Shown here in pieces: positions 1-10,129 of a DNA stretch of 64,000 nucleotides. The stretch lies in NCBI GenBank assembly GCA_963662175.1, contig OY759224.1, positions 21,647,489-21,711,488 of the forward strand. Reading direction: 5' to 3'. This stretch comes from Aradus depressus (taxonomy: Eukaryota > Arthropoda > Insecta > Hemiptera > Aradidae). Every line of letters starts with the position of its first letter. Position 1 is the stretch's first letter. The notes below the pieces were generated by a model that had not been told where the DNA came from, did not search any database, and saw only the letters and a list, made by a program, of their open reading frames with translations. Made by a program: the position numbers and the translations under genes.

Positions 1-698
1 ATCCTCATGCATTATGGCGACATGGCCGGCCCACAATGGTCAAAAACTGACTTTTTCAAGACAAAAGTCTGCCCAGGCTGTTCTACTGATCGTATCAAGA
101 TGAGACCAACGTCATTTCATTCACAAATGAATTCACTTTCACCTCATTTATACAAAAAAATTTTATCAACTTATAAAAACATTATTTTATGAAGAAAATT
201 ATAACTTTTTGGAAAATTTTAAAATAATTAACAGTAAATTATATGAATAAATTGGTAAAAATATGAAATTTTTGGGTTTTTGTTATATAACTTTTTTTGG
301 GGCAGGCCTTCTTTACCTTTGGCAACAGTAGATATTAAGTTGGATAAAAATTGATTTTTCTACGTTGAGTTTACTAAGGTCCAAGTGTTTTAAAAAAATT
401 GGTAAACCATAACGCGTAAAAGTTAATTAAAAAGATGTACCAATTCAAATAATGTCGATGGTAAAACAAAATAGTTTGTTTTTTCGTCGATGTAGCGATG
501 TGAGCTATGTGCTGATTGGTCCTCCCTGACTGCACAATGCGCATGTTCAACCCACTTGTCAAAATATTTTATTTGTTGACGTTTAACCTAATCTCATAGT
601 AGTTTTATCAAACTTTTTTTATTAATAATAAAATTATTAATAATTATTATTATTAAAAAGTTGATTATTATTATTAATTAATATGAAAGAAGAGTTAA
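1..698. other. AT-rich stretch, nothing recognised
   Basis: An open frame on the plus strand at 7-192 matches no family I recognise. The rest is AT-rich with TTATTA microsatellite-like tracts around 620-690. I see no repeat shared with the rest of the window. Confidence 0.4.
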
Positions 699-992
699 TT
701 AATTTATGTGTAAGTTGTAATTTTGGGTACTTAGTTGCTTCTCAACTAACAACACAATATAATTAAATGTCTCAATTTCCATCCTCATATATACATGAAA
801 TCTATCAGGGTACCTTTTAAGTTGTTGAAATAAGGTGTGGTGTTCTGCAAATTGTTGTCTTGCAGCATTTATTGGGTGAACACTAGATGAACTTTTAGAA
901 ATATTCGAAATTATCCACCACTTTGTGGCAACTGAAAGTTCATCACTATCATCACTTTCACTCTTCATACTACTGTTTATATATTGAAACAA
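699..992 (-). pseudogene. PIF/Harbinger transposase N-terminal fragment
   Basis: This open frame of 97 residues ends in a stretch of the HARBI1/PIF transposase type. The pattern is a HPIN motif, then HTLF, then a spaced R.ETFNYI segment that precedes the catalytic DDE domain in that family. The catalytic part is absent, so this is a 3'-truncated remnant. The first 30 or so residues are acidic and serine-rich, as is usual for these proteins. No terminal inverted repeats were found around it. The family call rests on motif recognition only. Confidence 0.6.
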
Positions 993-1044
993 ACAAAGTT
1001 TTTTTAGCTTTATATGCTTTTGTTAGTTAAAGTTTTTTAGTTTT

Positions 1045-1390
1045 GGGGAAAAATAAACAGATCAGGGATAGGTTTCAGGGAGTCAAGGTTATGAACACCC
1101 GACATCCACTTGAAACATCGACCTCTATGTAGACCGCGACCTCCACCTCCATTATCGATGCATCTTCGGTATAAACGTACCCTAAGTCTGCCCAGTTTTA
1201 CCACAGTAGCAATGTCTGTCTCGTTGTACAGCTCGTACACCTCCTTATCGCCTTCATTCTCCTCCGTCGCAAACGGGGTCAAAGACTCGACGGAGGAATT
1301 TTCCTTTCAAATATTTGGAGGTCCCGGTCCTCGGCTTTAGTTGTGGTCCATGTTTCCGAGCCATAGGTGAGTACAAGGCGTATTAGCGTT
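1045..1390 (-). pseudogene. LINE reverse transcriptase C-terminal fragment
   Basis: Read on the minus strand, a GSETW motif near 1350-1365 is followed, after a frame change, by EVYELYNETDIATVVKLGRLR around 1190-1250. This order is typical of the region just after the reverse-transcriptase domain in insect non-LTR retrotransposons. The frame is broken at least once and the piece is truncated at both ends. Confidence 0.6.
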
Positions 1391-1435
1391 TTGTACACGT
1401 GTGTATATGTGTGCAAACGATAACTTTCGATAGAA

Positions 1436-1640
1436 TGAATGTATCGACACCAAATTTTATATGTGTATCCAGAACCCCAAAAGAACTGTACCTATTGATT
1501 ACCAGAAAAACAGGCTTTATGGAAGGGGGGCTCAACTGAAGAACCCTAATAACTGCTGATGTAATGAATGTATCGATACAAAGTTTAGTAAGAGGATTCA
1601 AAATCTACTATGTAAATCAACTATTGATAATGAGCCTAAA
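1436..1640 (-). repeat. Family E dispersed repeat, minus copy
   Basis: This carries the reverse complement of a sequence found many times in the window. Landmarks are a 'cgatacattcatta' block, then 'cggcagttattagggttttt', a C-rich tract, and a 'gttctggattcacatat' block. No coding potential or terminal repeats were seen. The family is described under the fuller copy at 42440-42735. Confidence 0.55.
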
Positions 1641-1944
1641 TGGTCGATTAATTTAGGAGGGAGAGGAAAACTTATATATACTGAACATTGCCGGAGATTT
1701 TCCGACACCTTTTTTCTTTTTCGTTTTTCATAACCATATCAATATACATTTTTCCCTGGGGCCGTCATTAAAAAAATTCATGAATTTTAATGATCTTAAC
1801 TTGACCTTCTCACATTTCCGATGGAAACTGCCTTTAGTAATTATTCTGTTTGTTAAAATGTACCAATTACCAACAGCACTCTGAGGCTTTCGTTAATTTT
1901 TAGAAACCAATTTTAGCCCATTTCTCGTTCCATCAACAATGAAC

Positions 1945-2192
1945 GAGGGCGCTGGTAGCTCAGAGGTAGCTTGCTTGCCTACTGGCCGGAGCCTTTAGGA
2001 TCTTTATCTGTGAGGTAAAAAAGAAATCTGAGCACGCCGTCCTTCGGATGAGACGTTAATGTCCCTGTACGATGTCAGATACTCCTAATAAACTTGGGTA
2101 GGCAAAATTAAGGACGCCCACAGACCAGAGCAAGGAAAGAGCGCTTTGGTAGTAGGCGATATTACCTCGAAGCTAAAGTTCGGGCATGAGTA
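1945..2192 (+). mobile_element. SINE-A, diverged copy with internal deletions
   Basis: The tRNA-like head (GGTAGCTCAG A-box region) has lost its B box. The body landmarks follow: gcacgccgtccttcgga, a degraded 'ctcccacag' block, 'gaaagagcgct' and 'agtaggcgatat', ending in 'cgggcatgag'. No target duplication is visible. Confidence 0.8.
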
Positions 2193-3120
2193 TTCGGCAT
2201 TATCGTCATTAATTTAAGTCCAGTCTCTGTTTATAGCTACTTGCTTTCTCAAAAAACTGTGTATTTTTATTCAAATATTTATTATTTTTTCGATTTATTT
2301 CATATATGCATGTATATTTATATTTTAAACATCACATACTATTTCAAAATTTTTCTTTTATTATTACGTTTTCAATTTGAGACATTTTATTTTTTATTTT
2401 TTCATGATTTTAAGTGCACAGGAGGGACTAATAAAACGGCATGGGGGCTGGAAAAGGGACAGTTTGGACAGTAAACTTGTTGAATTTTCATTTAGTATTT
2501 GGCGTAGAATGTGTTTTGAAATGTAGAATGTGTTTTGGTGTACAGTGTCAAGGTAATGTACCAGTGTGCTATGTGTGGACTAATGTACCAGTCTGTTATG
2601 TATGGTACTCATGTACCAGTGTACTTTACATGGTACATGTATATGGTATGTTACAAGGCAGATATTACCATACAACCTTCTGTCTACACCACATTCAATT
2701 GTCAACACACCACACTTCAACAAATTGACCAGAGACACCCAAACTGAATATCAATTTATGTGATCAACGTCCACACAACCTATGTTAAGTACATGGTAAT
2801 GCGCAACGGGATACATATTAACATCTGCAATGGACCCAATAATCACAAATGAATTGACCTTGGGATCATCTGGATTAACGGAATACCAGGGTCATTAGGA
2901 CGCTTCAGAGGCAGAATTTAACCAGGAGAATGCCAGGACGACAGTAGACTCGAAACAGAAGACCTGGAGACGAATGATAGAGGAACACAGAGAGAAGATG
3001 TTTTTACTTTAGCTATATTTTCAATTTTCTTTTATTTACTGAGACCCTTTTTATTTAATAATTACAACTTTTTGTCCAACAATAAGTATTTTTTCGGTTT
3101 GATTATGAATTCTGTATTGG
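2193..3120. other. Intergenic-type sequence with degenerate 28-bp tandem repeat
   Basis: Positions 2554-2655 hold about three and a half degenerate 28-bp units built on 'atgtaccagt'. At 2925-3000 a plus-strand stretch could encode WRRMIEEHRE, resembling the extreme C-terminus of some LINEs, but it is too short to be sure. The open frames at 2241-2747 overlap these repeats and look fortuitous. Confidence 0.4.
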
Positions 3121-3267
3121 GGGACATGGTGGCCGTTCCCGTCCGGGAGTGAGTTTTATTTCGTAGATATAACTCCCTCCCGGGGCCATGGATGTCGTAA
3201 ATATAACTAGATAACAACACATTGACATGGCTAATATGCACCGTACATAAGGCCAAAAAAAAAAAAA
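3121..3267 (+). mobile_element. SINE-B, copy with deleted tRNA-like centre
   Basis: It starts with a GGGACATGGTGGCC head, jumps directly to 'cgtccgggag', and then follows the SINE-B body: 'ttttatttcgtagata', 'ctccctcccgg', 'ccatggatgtcgtaaat', 'gacatggctaatatgcaccgt', ending in an A tract. Compared with the complete copy at 24141-24330, the middle of the tRNA region including the B box is missing. Confidence 0.75.
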
Positions 3268-3677
3268 TCTGTATTAATAGCTAATATTATTATTATAATT
3301 TGTTTACAAATATTATCTATATCTCATATGTTTATGTTATTATAACGATTATTATTATTAATTTGGCTGTTTTATGTCTGAAGTCATGTTACAGTTCTCT
3401 ATATAAATCTTTTTACATTTTTCCTCTTAGTTTCTTATTATTATTATCTGTATAAATTTACTTCCATTTTAGAATTTCACGATATTTATAGTATAATACA
3501 TTTTTCTAATTATTATTATTAATTTGGCTGTTTTATGTCAACTTTGCAATATTCCATCAATTTTCATATATTTTCTGTAAATATTGTTATTAGTATTTTT
3601 TCTTCTCCCTACATTTTATTATATAACTATTATTGTTGTTAGTACTATTATAGTTTTTTACAATTATTATTACTATA

Positions 3678-4007
3678 GGTTAGGTTAGGTTTTATGACTC
3701 ATGCCCGGGCTTTAACTACGAGGTCATATCGCCTACTACCAGAGCGCTCTTTCGTCACTCTGGTGGACATGAGCCCGACTCTACTGTGGGAGTCCTACAT
3801 TTTTTATTCACCTAGGGCAGGGGTCTTTAACAAGTGCCTGATACCGTACAGACTCGGGACCATCGCTTAACGTCCCATCCGAAGGACGGCATGTTTAATT
3901 TTATTTTACCTCCCAGATAAAATAAACTAAGGGCCTCGGTCGGGTTTCGAACCCACGACCTTGAGCTCAGAAGGCAAGCACGCATACCACTGAGCTACCG
4001 GCGCCCC
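3678..4007 (-). mobile_element. SINE-A, complete with 13-bp target duplication
   Basis: This is a near-full-length element on the minus strand. The flanks carry the same 13 bases, TATTATTACTATA (3665-3677 and 4008-4020). The minus-strand head has the A box (TAGCTCAGTGGTATGCG) and B box (GGTTCGAAACC) of an RNA polymerase III promoter. The 3' tail reads on the plus strand as GGTTAGGTTAGGTT, that is TTAGG units. Confidence 0.93.
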
Positions 4008-4022
4008 TATTATTACTATATA

Positions 4023-4257
4023 TCGTCGGCTGACAAGCAAAAGTGACTAAGTGCCAAGCACAACATTTTATGCAGCACTTTTGCCACCCGGAGTATTAAG
4101 AAGGTTTCTGCCGGCAAAATTTAGAGATTTTGCTAATTTTAAATACTTTTTGGGCATAACTTGCATGTTCTACTTACTTTAATGTGTTCTATATTACTAT
4201 TAGATGATTTTGCAACAAAAAAACCAAAAATCCGTAAAATTGCTTGTCAGCCGACGA
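4023..4257. mobile_element. MITE with 18-bp perfect terminal inverted repeats
   Basis: The left end TCGTCGGCTGACAAGCAA is exactly complementary to the right end at 4240-4257, and the element is flanked by TA on each side (4021-4022, 4258-4259). At 235 bp with no coding capacity, it is a miniature inverted-repeat element. TA duplication suggests Tc1/mariner-type mobilisation, but the TIR is not one I recognise. Confidence 0.8.
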
Positions 4258-4389
4258 TATTATCTATTATAAAGTATTTATATATTTTTTTCTTCTCTTA
4301 TAAAAATTGTATTCTTATTGTATCGAATTTATAAATGTATGTTGTTTTGAATTAGTATTCTAATAAGAAATAAACTTCTGTACAGATCA

Positions 4390-4545
4390 CTCTCCTTCAT
4401 CCTTCCCCATCTCAAACTCATTTCATACTGGCATTACTGCGTATAAGAAAGTCACAATGAAACAATGAAAACTGCTGACAACAACACATTATTTTCCAAT
4501 AACTATTAATGCCAGAAAGAAATGAATTTGAGAGGGAAGAGAAAA
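4390..4545. mobile_element. MITE family F, degraded copy
   Basis: It holds the family landmarks 'gatcactctcc', 'ctcaaactcatttcatactggcatta' (in part) and 'gtataagaaagtc', then the inverted right half ending near 'gaatttgagaggga'. The outer ends are eroded. See the intact copy at 53311-53538. Confidence 0.6.
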
Positions 4546-4787
4546 GTTCTTTAATGACAACATTTCTTTCATTTTTCTATTATGTATGTTTTAATTGTTA
4601 TTGTATTGTCCAATATCAACCAATTTGTTGTTGTATTCTGATAGGTCCTGAAAAAGGAAATAAATATTTTTCGAAACATTGTTCAAATAACGTTTTCTTA
4701 CACAGAATCTCGACTCCCCTCATGAAAGTTTCCATATTAGAGGTCAAACTAAGTACAACAAGCGTACAGAACAAATGGTGTTATTAC

Positions 4788-4932
4788 CTGAGAATACTAA
4801 GTAGGTGTACTGGCAAATAGCAGGCTGCAAACATAATGACAACAGCAACCAGCATTTTTGCAGCTTTCCTTCGAGACTTCAATTGTCCTTCAGCGCTAGC
4901 GTTGGCAAAAGTCCCTCCTCGTCGGCAACCAT
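4788..4932 (-). CDS. Neuropeptide GPCR exon: end of loop 3 and TM6
   Basis: This 145-bp minus-strand exon has an acceptor ('ttgtttcag' before 4932) and a donor (gtaata after 4788). It encodes a basic loop-3 end (QLKSRRKAAK) followed by a hydrophobic TM6 with the class-A hallmark (MLVAVVIMFAACYLPVHLL). F..CYLP is the usual F..C.LP core. The product would be a plasma-membrane receptor for a peptide ligand. The entry phase (two bases completing a codon) matches the exit phase of the TM5 exon at 56960-57193, so they should join. The exon ends in phase 2, and a TM7 exon is expected further down the minus strand but is not in this window. The closest families by motif feel are trissin, allatotropin or orexin-type receptors. 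I cannot choose between them. Confidence 0.88.
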
Positions 4933-5120
4933 CTGAAACAAATAACAACAATTAGCCTAGTTTCCATATGTACAAAAAAAAAAAAATAGTGTACAATCGT
5001 TTTAGGTATCGTCGGTGTTCAGCTGAAAATATTCAATCAATTAAAATATATATATAAGTACATTATTCCTTTTAATTTTTTTTATAAGTTCTGTATCAAT
5101 TGAGATAATAAAAACTAGAA

Positions 5121-5350
5121 GACGCCGGTAGCTCATTGGTATGCGTGCTTCTTTATCGAGCTCAAGATCTGAGAAGAGAAAAAACGTTGAGCACGCCGTC
5201 CTTCGTTAAGCTATATGTAAATAAATAGCGATAATTTTAGGACTCCCATAGTAAAGTCGGCCTCATGTCCACTAGAATGACGAAAGAGCGCTCTGGTAGA
5301 AGGCGATATGACCTTGTATAGTTAAAGCTCGGGCATGAATCATAATAACT
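5121..5350 (+). mobile_element. SINE-A, internally shortened copy
   Basis: The head GACGCCGGTAGCTCATTGGTATGCG is kept, but most of the region up to the cacgccgtccttcg block is compressed, with the B box lost. The 3' part is good ('gacgaaagagcgctctggtag', 'gcgatatgacc') and the tail is of the CTAA type (cataataactaactaa). Confidence 0.82.
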
Positions 5351-5872
5351 AACTAAGAATAACATTTAAAATATACATGATTTAAAAATCACAGAATATA
5401 CCGTTTACCTGAAAACAGAAAAAGTTGTTTCGTGTTTTTTTAGGTACTATCGACCCTACCTGAAAAGTTACTGAATCAAAATAAAACAAATTTTGATTAA
5501 ACATTTGTTTTTTGTATTAAATTTTCGCCAAAATTAAAAATAAAGGTATAAAGATAATTAAAATTTTTGAATAGCGAATGAGACGAGAAAGAGCAAGGGA
5601 GGAGTGAGGTGGGGCGGAGGGAAGGGGTGCTTTGCTCATCTGATCAGCCAATCTTTCTCATTTCCGTTTTTTTTTCTAACCCACGTTATACGTACACCGC
5701 CTTCTCTCTCACTGTCTACTTCTTATCTCTGTTAATTTAAATACTAATTTCAACTAATTAACTACCTGTCAACGTCGACTAACACAGCTAGTAAATTTAA
5801 ATGAACAATATAAAGTCAATGTAAATAGTAGGCGATATGACCTTGTAGTTAAAGCCCAGACATGAGTCATAC
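5351..5872. other. AT-rich stretch ending in a SINE-A 3' fragment
   Basis: Nothing is recognised at 5351-5820 apart from a purine-rich G/A segment near 5580-5630. Positions 5822-5872 are the last 50 bases of a SINE-A copy on the plus strand ('tagtaggcgatatgacctt' to 'catgagtcata'). Confidence 0.6.
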
Positions 5873-6849
5873 TATTTTGTTTTAAATGTTAGTAGCATTA
5901 GTTCATTATTTTAGTTATACATACTTAGATTTTTTTCATAATACTTCAAAATGTAGTGATAACTAAATAAAATGTCCAATCAAAATATTGTTAAATTCTT
6001 AAATATGTACCTATATTCTATGAAAATTCGATTAATAGGATCAAATGAACTTGAAAGAAATAAAACTTGTTTATTTATGATATTGTCTAATTTCACCAAC
6101 TATATTTACATGGGAGTACTTTCGCTATTTCTACCATCCTCAGCCAAAAACATAAGAGATAAGACTAAGTTAACATTACAGAATGTCAGCCTCTCGAGGA
6201 ACCCCTTACCCTTCCCCCTGGTGTTCCCCATGACGTCAGACATTCCTAACTAAAGCTAAATTGTCAAGCTGTGAGATATTTTATGACAAGGCGGTCCCCA
6301 TATTTCAAATGTGTGACCCCTTCTAAGATCTAGGTATAAAGCATTAACAATGAACAGGCGAATAATATAACATTAACAAATCAAAAATAATTGGTTCCCA
6401 TTACATCCTAATTAAAATTATTATACTGTAAATTATATATATATATATATATATCTATTGGCAAGATTCACGCATTGGCAAGATTCGGATAAATTATATG
6501 TATATATAAGTTATAGTAACAAATATTGTACACCCCATCATAATTCCTGCATCCTCATCATTCTTTCCTAGTATTGTTTACGACATTCTTTCCCATCTTG
6601 CATTTTCCACTTTCCCAGGATCCTCAGTCTATCCCTGGCTCCCGTGTTGCTAACACCTCCTCTCTGACTTAGTGAATATAAGTTTCAGTTAAGTGAATGT
6701 TAAATAAAGTTCAATTTTTTTAAAAAGCAATTACGGTGTGAACTTTACAAAACTTATATATATATATCTATTGGCAAGATTCGGATAAATTATATCTATT
6801 GGTAAATTCTATGTATATTTAAACGTACCTGTGCACATCGACTGGAGGG
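5873..6849. other. Unremarkable AT-rich sequence with TA microsatellites
   Basis: It contains (TA)n tracts near 6430-6455 and 6758-6770, and a short repeated block 'ctattggcaagattcggat' found near 6462-6495 and 6768-6787. The 93-residue frame at 5972-6253 is not recognised and lacks any supporting motif. Confidence 0.4.
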
Positions 6850-7257
6850 TCATATTATTGGTGACAGTAAAGGGGAATATTTTAGATTGGTTTGGTCGTT
6901 CATACAATTTCCATTTTTTAAAGTTCTGTTTATTTCTAATTGTTCTAATGAGTTGAGCAATGTGCTTTTTTCGCAGAAATGAAGGTATTTTATGCCTGTG
7001 TCTTTATCAAACGTATGTTTGTGTTGGTTGATGTGTTGTGCAAATGTTGATTTTGTTATGTTGTGTGTTGTGTCCATGTTAGTATCTATTTCTGATATAT
7101 GTTCTTTGAGTCTTTGTTGAATTGTCTCCCAGTTTGTCCTGTATATACTAGGTTGCAAGAATTGCAATTTAATTGATAAACCCCACTCTTTTCTTCTGTT
7201 TTTGAGTTTCCAGGAAATTAATTTGAATGCTGTACTTTTTTTCAATTTACCCACCAT
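6850..7257 (-). pseudogene. Penelope-like element GIY-YIG endonuclease remnant
   Basis: On the minus strand one frame around 7115-7184 reads GVYQLNC, then CNSC, then YTGQTGR. These are the GIY and YIG parts of the GIY-YIG nuclease with the cysteines typical of Penelope-like elements (PLEs). A frameshift then moves to the frame holding QRLKEHI, HINQHKHTF and SLEQLEI, which are later landmarks of the same domain. In the intact family this nuclease nicks the target DNA for retrotransposition. The copy is cut off upstream at the T-tract near 7261 and lacks the reverse transcriptase. Confidence 0.8.
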
Positions 7258-8384
7258 TGAGTTTTTTTTTTTTTTTTGAGAGAGAGTATCTGGACTACCT
7301 CAAAAAGAGAACAATAGTTTCATTATAGAGAAAAGAACACATCATATCATTTACCCTTCCATCGGTACTTTTAGTGGAACAGTTCATCTCGCATAGTAAT
7401 CGGACATCCTAGGAACTAGACATGTGATAGATACATGAATAATGAATTTACTTGTTCATGAACTAATCTAGTTAGGTGCTGAATTCATCTAATTGAAACA
7501 GATGATCTCAGAGAAGCACAAATGAAGAAATTTAGCATATTTGGTGTTTCGGTTAATCACTCAAATGCCAATAACATAGTGTTTTCCGAAGGAGGAGAGA
7601 TGAGATTTGTGTTCGAATGAAACAAACGTGGAATTTCTGCCAAGCTTTCGACACTGAGGATACGAGTATCTAACATACATTAACTCAATAATAAATTATA
7701 TAGAATAGAATATCCATTCATAATTTATATTGAGGGGGTTAGAAGCAAAGGGATGTAAGTGACAAAAATATCATTTCGAGATAATTACCTTCAAAGTTAT
7801 AGTAACATGGTAAATTCAGGTATTACCCAGGTATTTTCCTCTAGTAACAGCATTATAAGTAAAAGACATGACATAATTGTGACTAAACCTTAATTAACAT
7901 TAAATAATTTACACCAAAACAAACTGAAATATTATATTTAAACGTCCCAAAATTTCACTATCATTTCTAAATTTCTTTAACAAGTGTGGAAAGTTGTTCA
8001 AGATCTGTAATATTGTCTGTTCGAATAGTTACAGGAGTATTGTATTCGGAACTTGGCAAACTTTCAGGGAGAGTTTGAATTCACGTGACAGTGAGACCAA
8101 CTGTTGGAATGTTTAATATAACACAAAAAAAAAAAGACAGGGCTCTTGGATTTCTTTTTATTAGGTTGGCAGCTCTGAGAGCCAATCTTCAACCTTACAA
8201 AAGATATCTTCTAGACTGTTCTATTAGATTTCTGCCACTTCTTGAAAACATAAGATTGGATTACTTCCCTGTTTAGATTTCTTTGAAAAAGTGGGTACCC
8301 CTGTTGTCTGTCTTATTCTTTTTGTACCAACCCAACTGTGAGTTTTGCCTGAAAAAATTACAAAAAGAAAAAAAAAAGGGTGAA
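7258..8384. other. AT-rich stretch without recognised genes
   Basis: No repeat landmark of the window is seen. A minus-strand frame of about 35 codons at 7972-8081 (PESLPSSEYNTPVTIRTDN) looks compositionally like protein but has no start and no known relatives that I recognise. Confidence 0.35.
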
Positions 8385-8659
8385 TCACCGACTATGTACT
8401 TCCTCAGCACGAATTAACCAGATAAATTTACTAATTCAGATCTTACATGAACTATCATGAAGCACATATTTCATGTGTATGGCTGATTTACACAGAAAAT
8501 ATTTGTGTATAGTACAATGTAATAACACAATATTGTTATGAGGCGGGACCTGGAGTAAGCACAGATAGTGTGCACGGACAGTCAGGTAAGGATAGAGAGA
8601 TTGAGGAACCACAAGAACCACTCCTCGGGGCTCTTCAAACAGAGGGGTGTACAGTTAAA

Positions 8660-9022
8660 TTCAGTTGGGTTAGGACACATGATGGCGATATCGACTGACT
8701 GGCAAAAGAGGCCGCACACGACGTAGATCTTCTTCCGAGCTACGCAAAATACCGAGATGGACGTCCATCCAATGGGGGCGGACGAATAAAGCTTCTTCCC
8801 AACTGTAGAGGACAGGTTGGCAATGAAGAACGATAAACCGTTCTCAGCCAAGATGACCATGCTCCTGAGTGACATGGCAAGATGAGACACTACCTCCACA
8901 GGTTCAAGATCCTCTATTCGCCTCTCTACCTCTGCGGCACCCAGGAGCAGACAGTCCATCATTTAATCTACACCTGTGAACTACTGGAGGGTGTAAGAAG
9001 TTCCCTAATGAGATTTGTGGTG
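8660..9022 (+). pseudogene. LINE ORF2 tail: RNase H end and C-terminal zinc motif
   Basis: On the plus strand WVRTHDGDID, a stop, then LAKEAAHDVDLLPSY recalls the end of a retrotransposon RNase H domain (W...H.G..G...AD.LAKEAA). A later frame, 8882 onward, reads MRHYLHRFK, then LCG...TVHHLIYTC, the cysteine/histidine motif after RNase H in LINE ORF2 proteins. Stops and a frame change make it a pseudogene. It is interrupted by an insertion at 9041-9398 and continues for a few codons after 9416. Confidence 0.75.
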
Positions 9023-9040
9023 GTCAATGGTGAAAGTTGG

Positions 9041-9398
9041 TTGGTTGGTTGGTTATTTTGGGCGAACAACTGCTTCGGTTATTATCGCCCTATCTTGTTA
9101 CATTCCTTGCACTAACTAAGCCAGCGAACTCTTAATGCAGATGACAGGAAGAGACATGAACGGATCCCGCAGGGGGCCACGGGGCCCAGGGAAGGCCAAG
9201 CACAGGACCAAGGGCAACCAACGAACAGGCCTGACCGGGGGACAAAGACAACGGCACCGCCGGGCCACTCACTCAAGTAAATGAAGCATTTAGCTTAATC
9301 GTGAAGTTAATGGGACTTGAGGACGAGGGTGTGCATGTGAGGAAAGCCGTCCACACCCTCCAAGTCCGGGACCGTTCCAGTCCAGAGGCCCCGGCGGA
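9041..9398 (-). mobile_element. Retroposon with 18-bp target duplication and CCAA tail
   Basis: The 18 bases GTCAATGGTGAAAGTTGG occur exactly at 9023-9040 and 9399-9416 and bracket a 358-bp GC-rich insert. Next to the left duplication the insert begins TTGGTTGGTTGG, so on the minus strand it ends in a (CCAA)n tail. Long target duplications and a simple-repeat tail are the mark of LINE-type target-primed insertion. No tRNA promoter boxes were found, so it may be a 5'-truncated LINE or an unrelated SINE. It splits the LINE pseudogene at 8660-9022. Confidence 0.88.
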
Positions 9399-9639
9399 GT
9401 CAATGGTGAAAGTTGGCCTTTGTCAACAATTATTTTAGTGCGACGTTTTTATAAATAATTTTTAAACTTTGTACAAAAGATTAATTTTGATGAACTATAA
9501 CTTTATTGTCTGTCTAAATTATTGTATATAAAATTCAAAATTGTGTTAATAAACATGGGGCATGTAGTTAAATATATTCCCTTCCAGTAGGGATACTACT
9601 GGATGGAAACCGGAAAAAAAAATATATATATATTGTTAT

Positions 9640-9810
9640 AACTAATCAATAACGTTTTCGCTCTCTCTCCAAAGCTAATCAACCGACTAATATTCAAAAG
9701 TTGATACATCGATAGTTAATAGGTTATGAGAGTCGAGCATCCTTCCCTTCGATTGATTTAGAGGAAAATTAATAGCTCTCCTTATGGAGTTTTGAATTTA
9801 AATATAAATT
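9640..9810 (+). repeat. Family E dispersed repeat, partial
   Basis: It shows family landmarks in diverged form: 'aatcaataacgttttcgctctctctcc', 'atcgatagttaatag', a short pyrimidine tract, and 'tccttatggagttttgaattta'. It runs directly into the 49-bp tandem array. Confidence 0.45.
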
Positions 9811-10006
9811 TCATGTCAACGCAAAACGCATTATTAAAGTATTTATATTAGGCCTCCCTTCATGTCAACGCAAAACGCATTATTAAAGTATTTATATTAG
9901 GCCTCCCTTCATGTCAACGCAAAACGCATTATTAAAGTATTTATATTAGGCCTCCCTTCATGTCAACGCAAAACGCATTATTAAAGTATTTATATTAGGC
10001 CTCCCT
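9811..10006. repeat. 49-bp tandem repeat, four copies
   Basis: The unit starts TCATGTCAACGCAAAACGC and ends GGCCTCCCT. Unit starts at 9811, 9860, 9909 and 9958 are spaced exactly 49 bp, and by eye the copies are identical. A partial fifth unit follows. The identity points to a recent expansion or to an assembly collapse or expansion. The first unit merges with the family E repeat at its left. Confidence 0.95.
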
Positions 10007-10042
10007 TCATGTTTATTTGAACAAGTTTTCTATTATTTGATT

Positions 10043-10102
10043 GCGAATTAACTTTTTAATGTTGTTTCTAATAATAGAAACAACATTAAAAAGTTAATTC
10101 GC
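10043..10102. repeat. Perfect hairpin, 28-bp arms, 4-base loop
   Basis: GCGAATTAACTTTTTAATG... on the left is exactly complementary to the right arm, with loop ATAA. The total is 60 bp. It sits between the 49-bp array and a Penelope-like end repeat. Confidence 0.95.
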
Positions 10103-10129
10103 TTAGTATAAACTAAGATTATCTTTGTT

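Noticed and set aside
2554..2655. CRISPR-like array of regularly spaced repeats
   Set aside because: The units are contiguous degenerate tandem repeats without spacers, in a eukaryotic setting.
3678..3697. Interstitial telomere or chromosome end
   Set aside because: The TTAGG-like units number only two or three and always sit at a SINE-A end, so they are SINE tails.
3697..4006. Real tRNA genes at each GGTTCGAAACC box
   Set aside because: The boxes sit in 340-bp repeated units with target duplications and tails, and the anticodon stem does not pair well. They are SINE heads and not functional tRNA genes.
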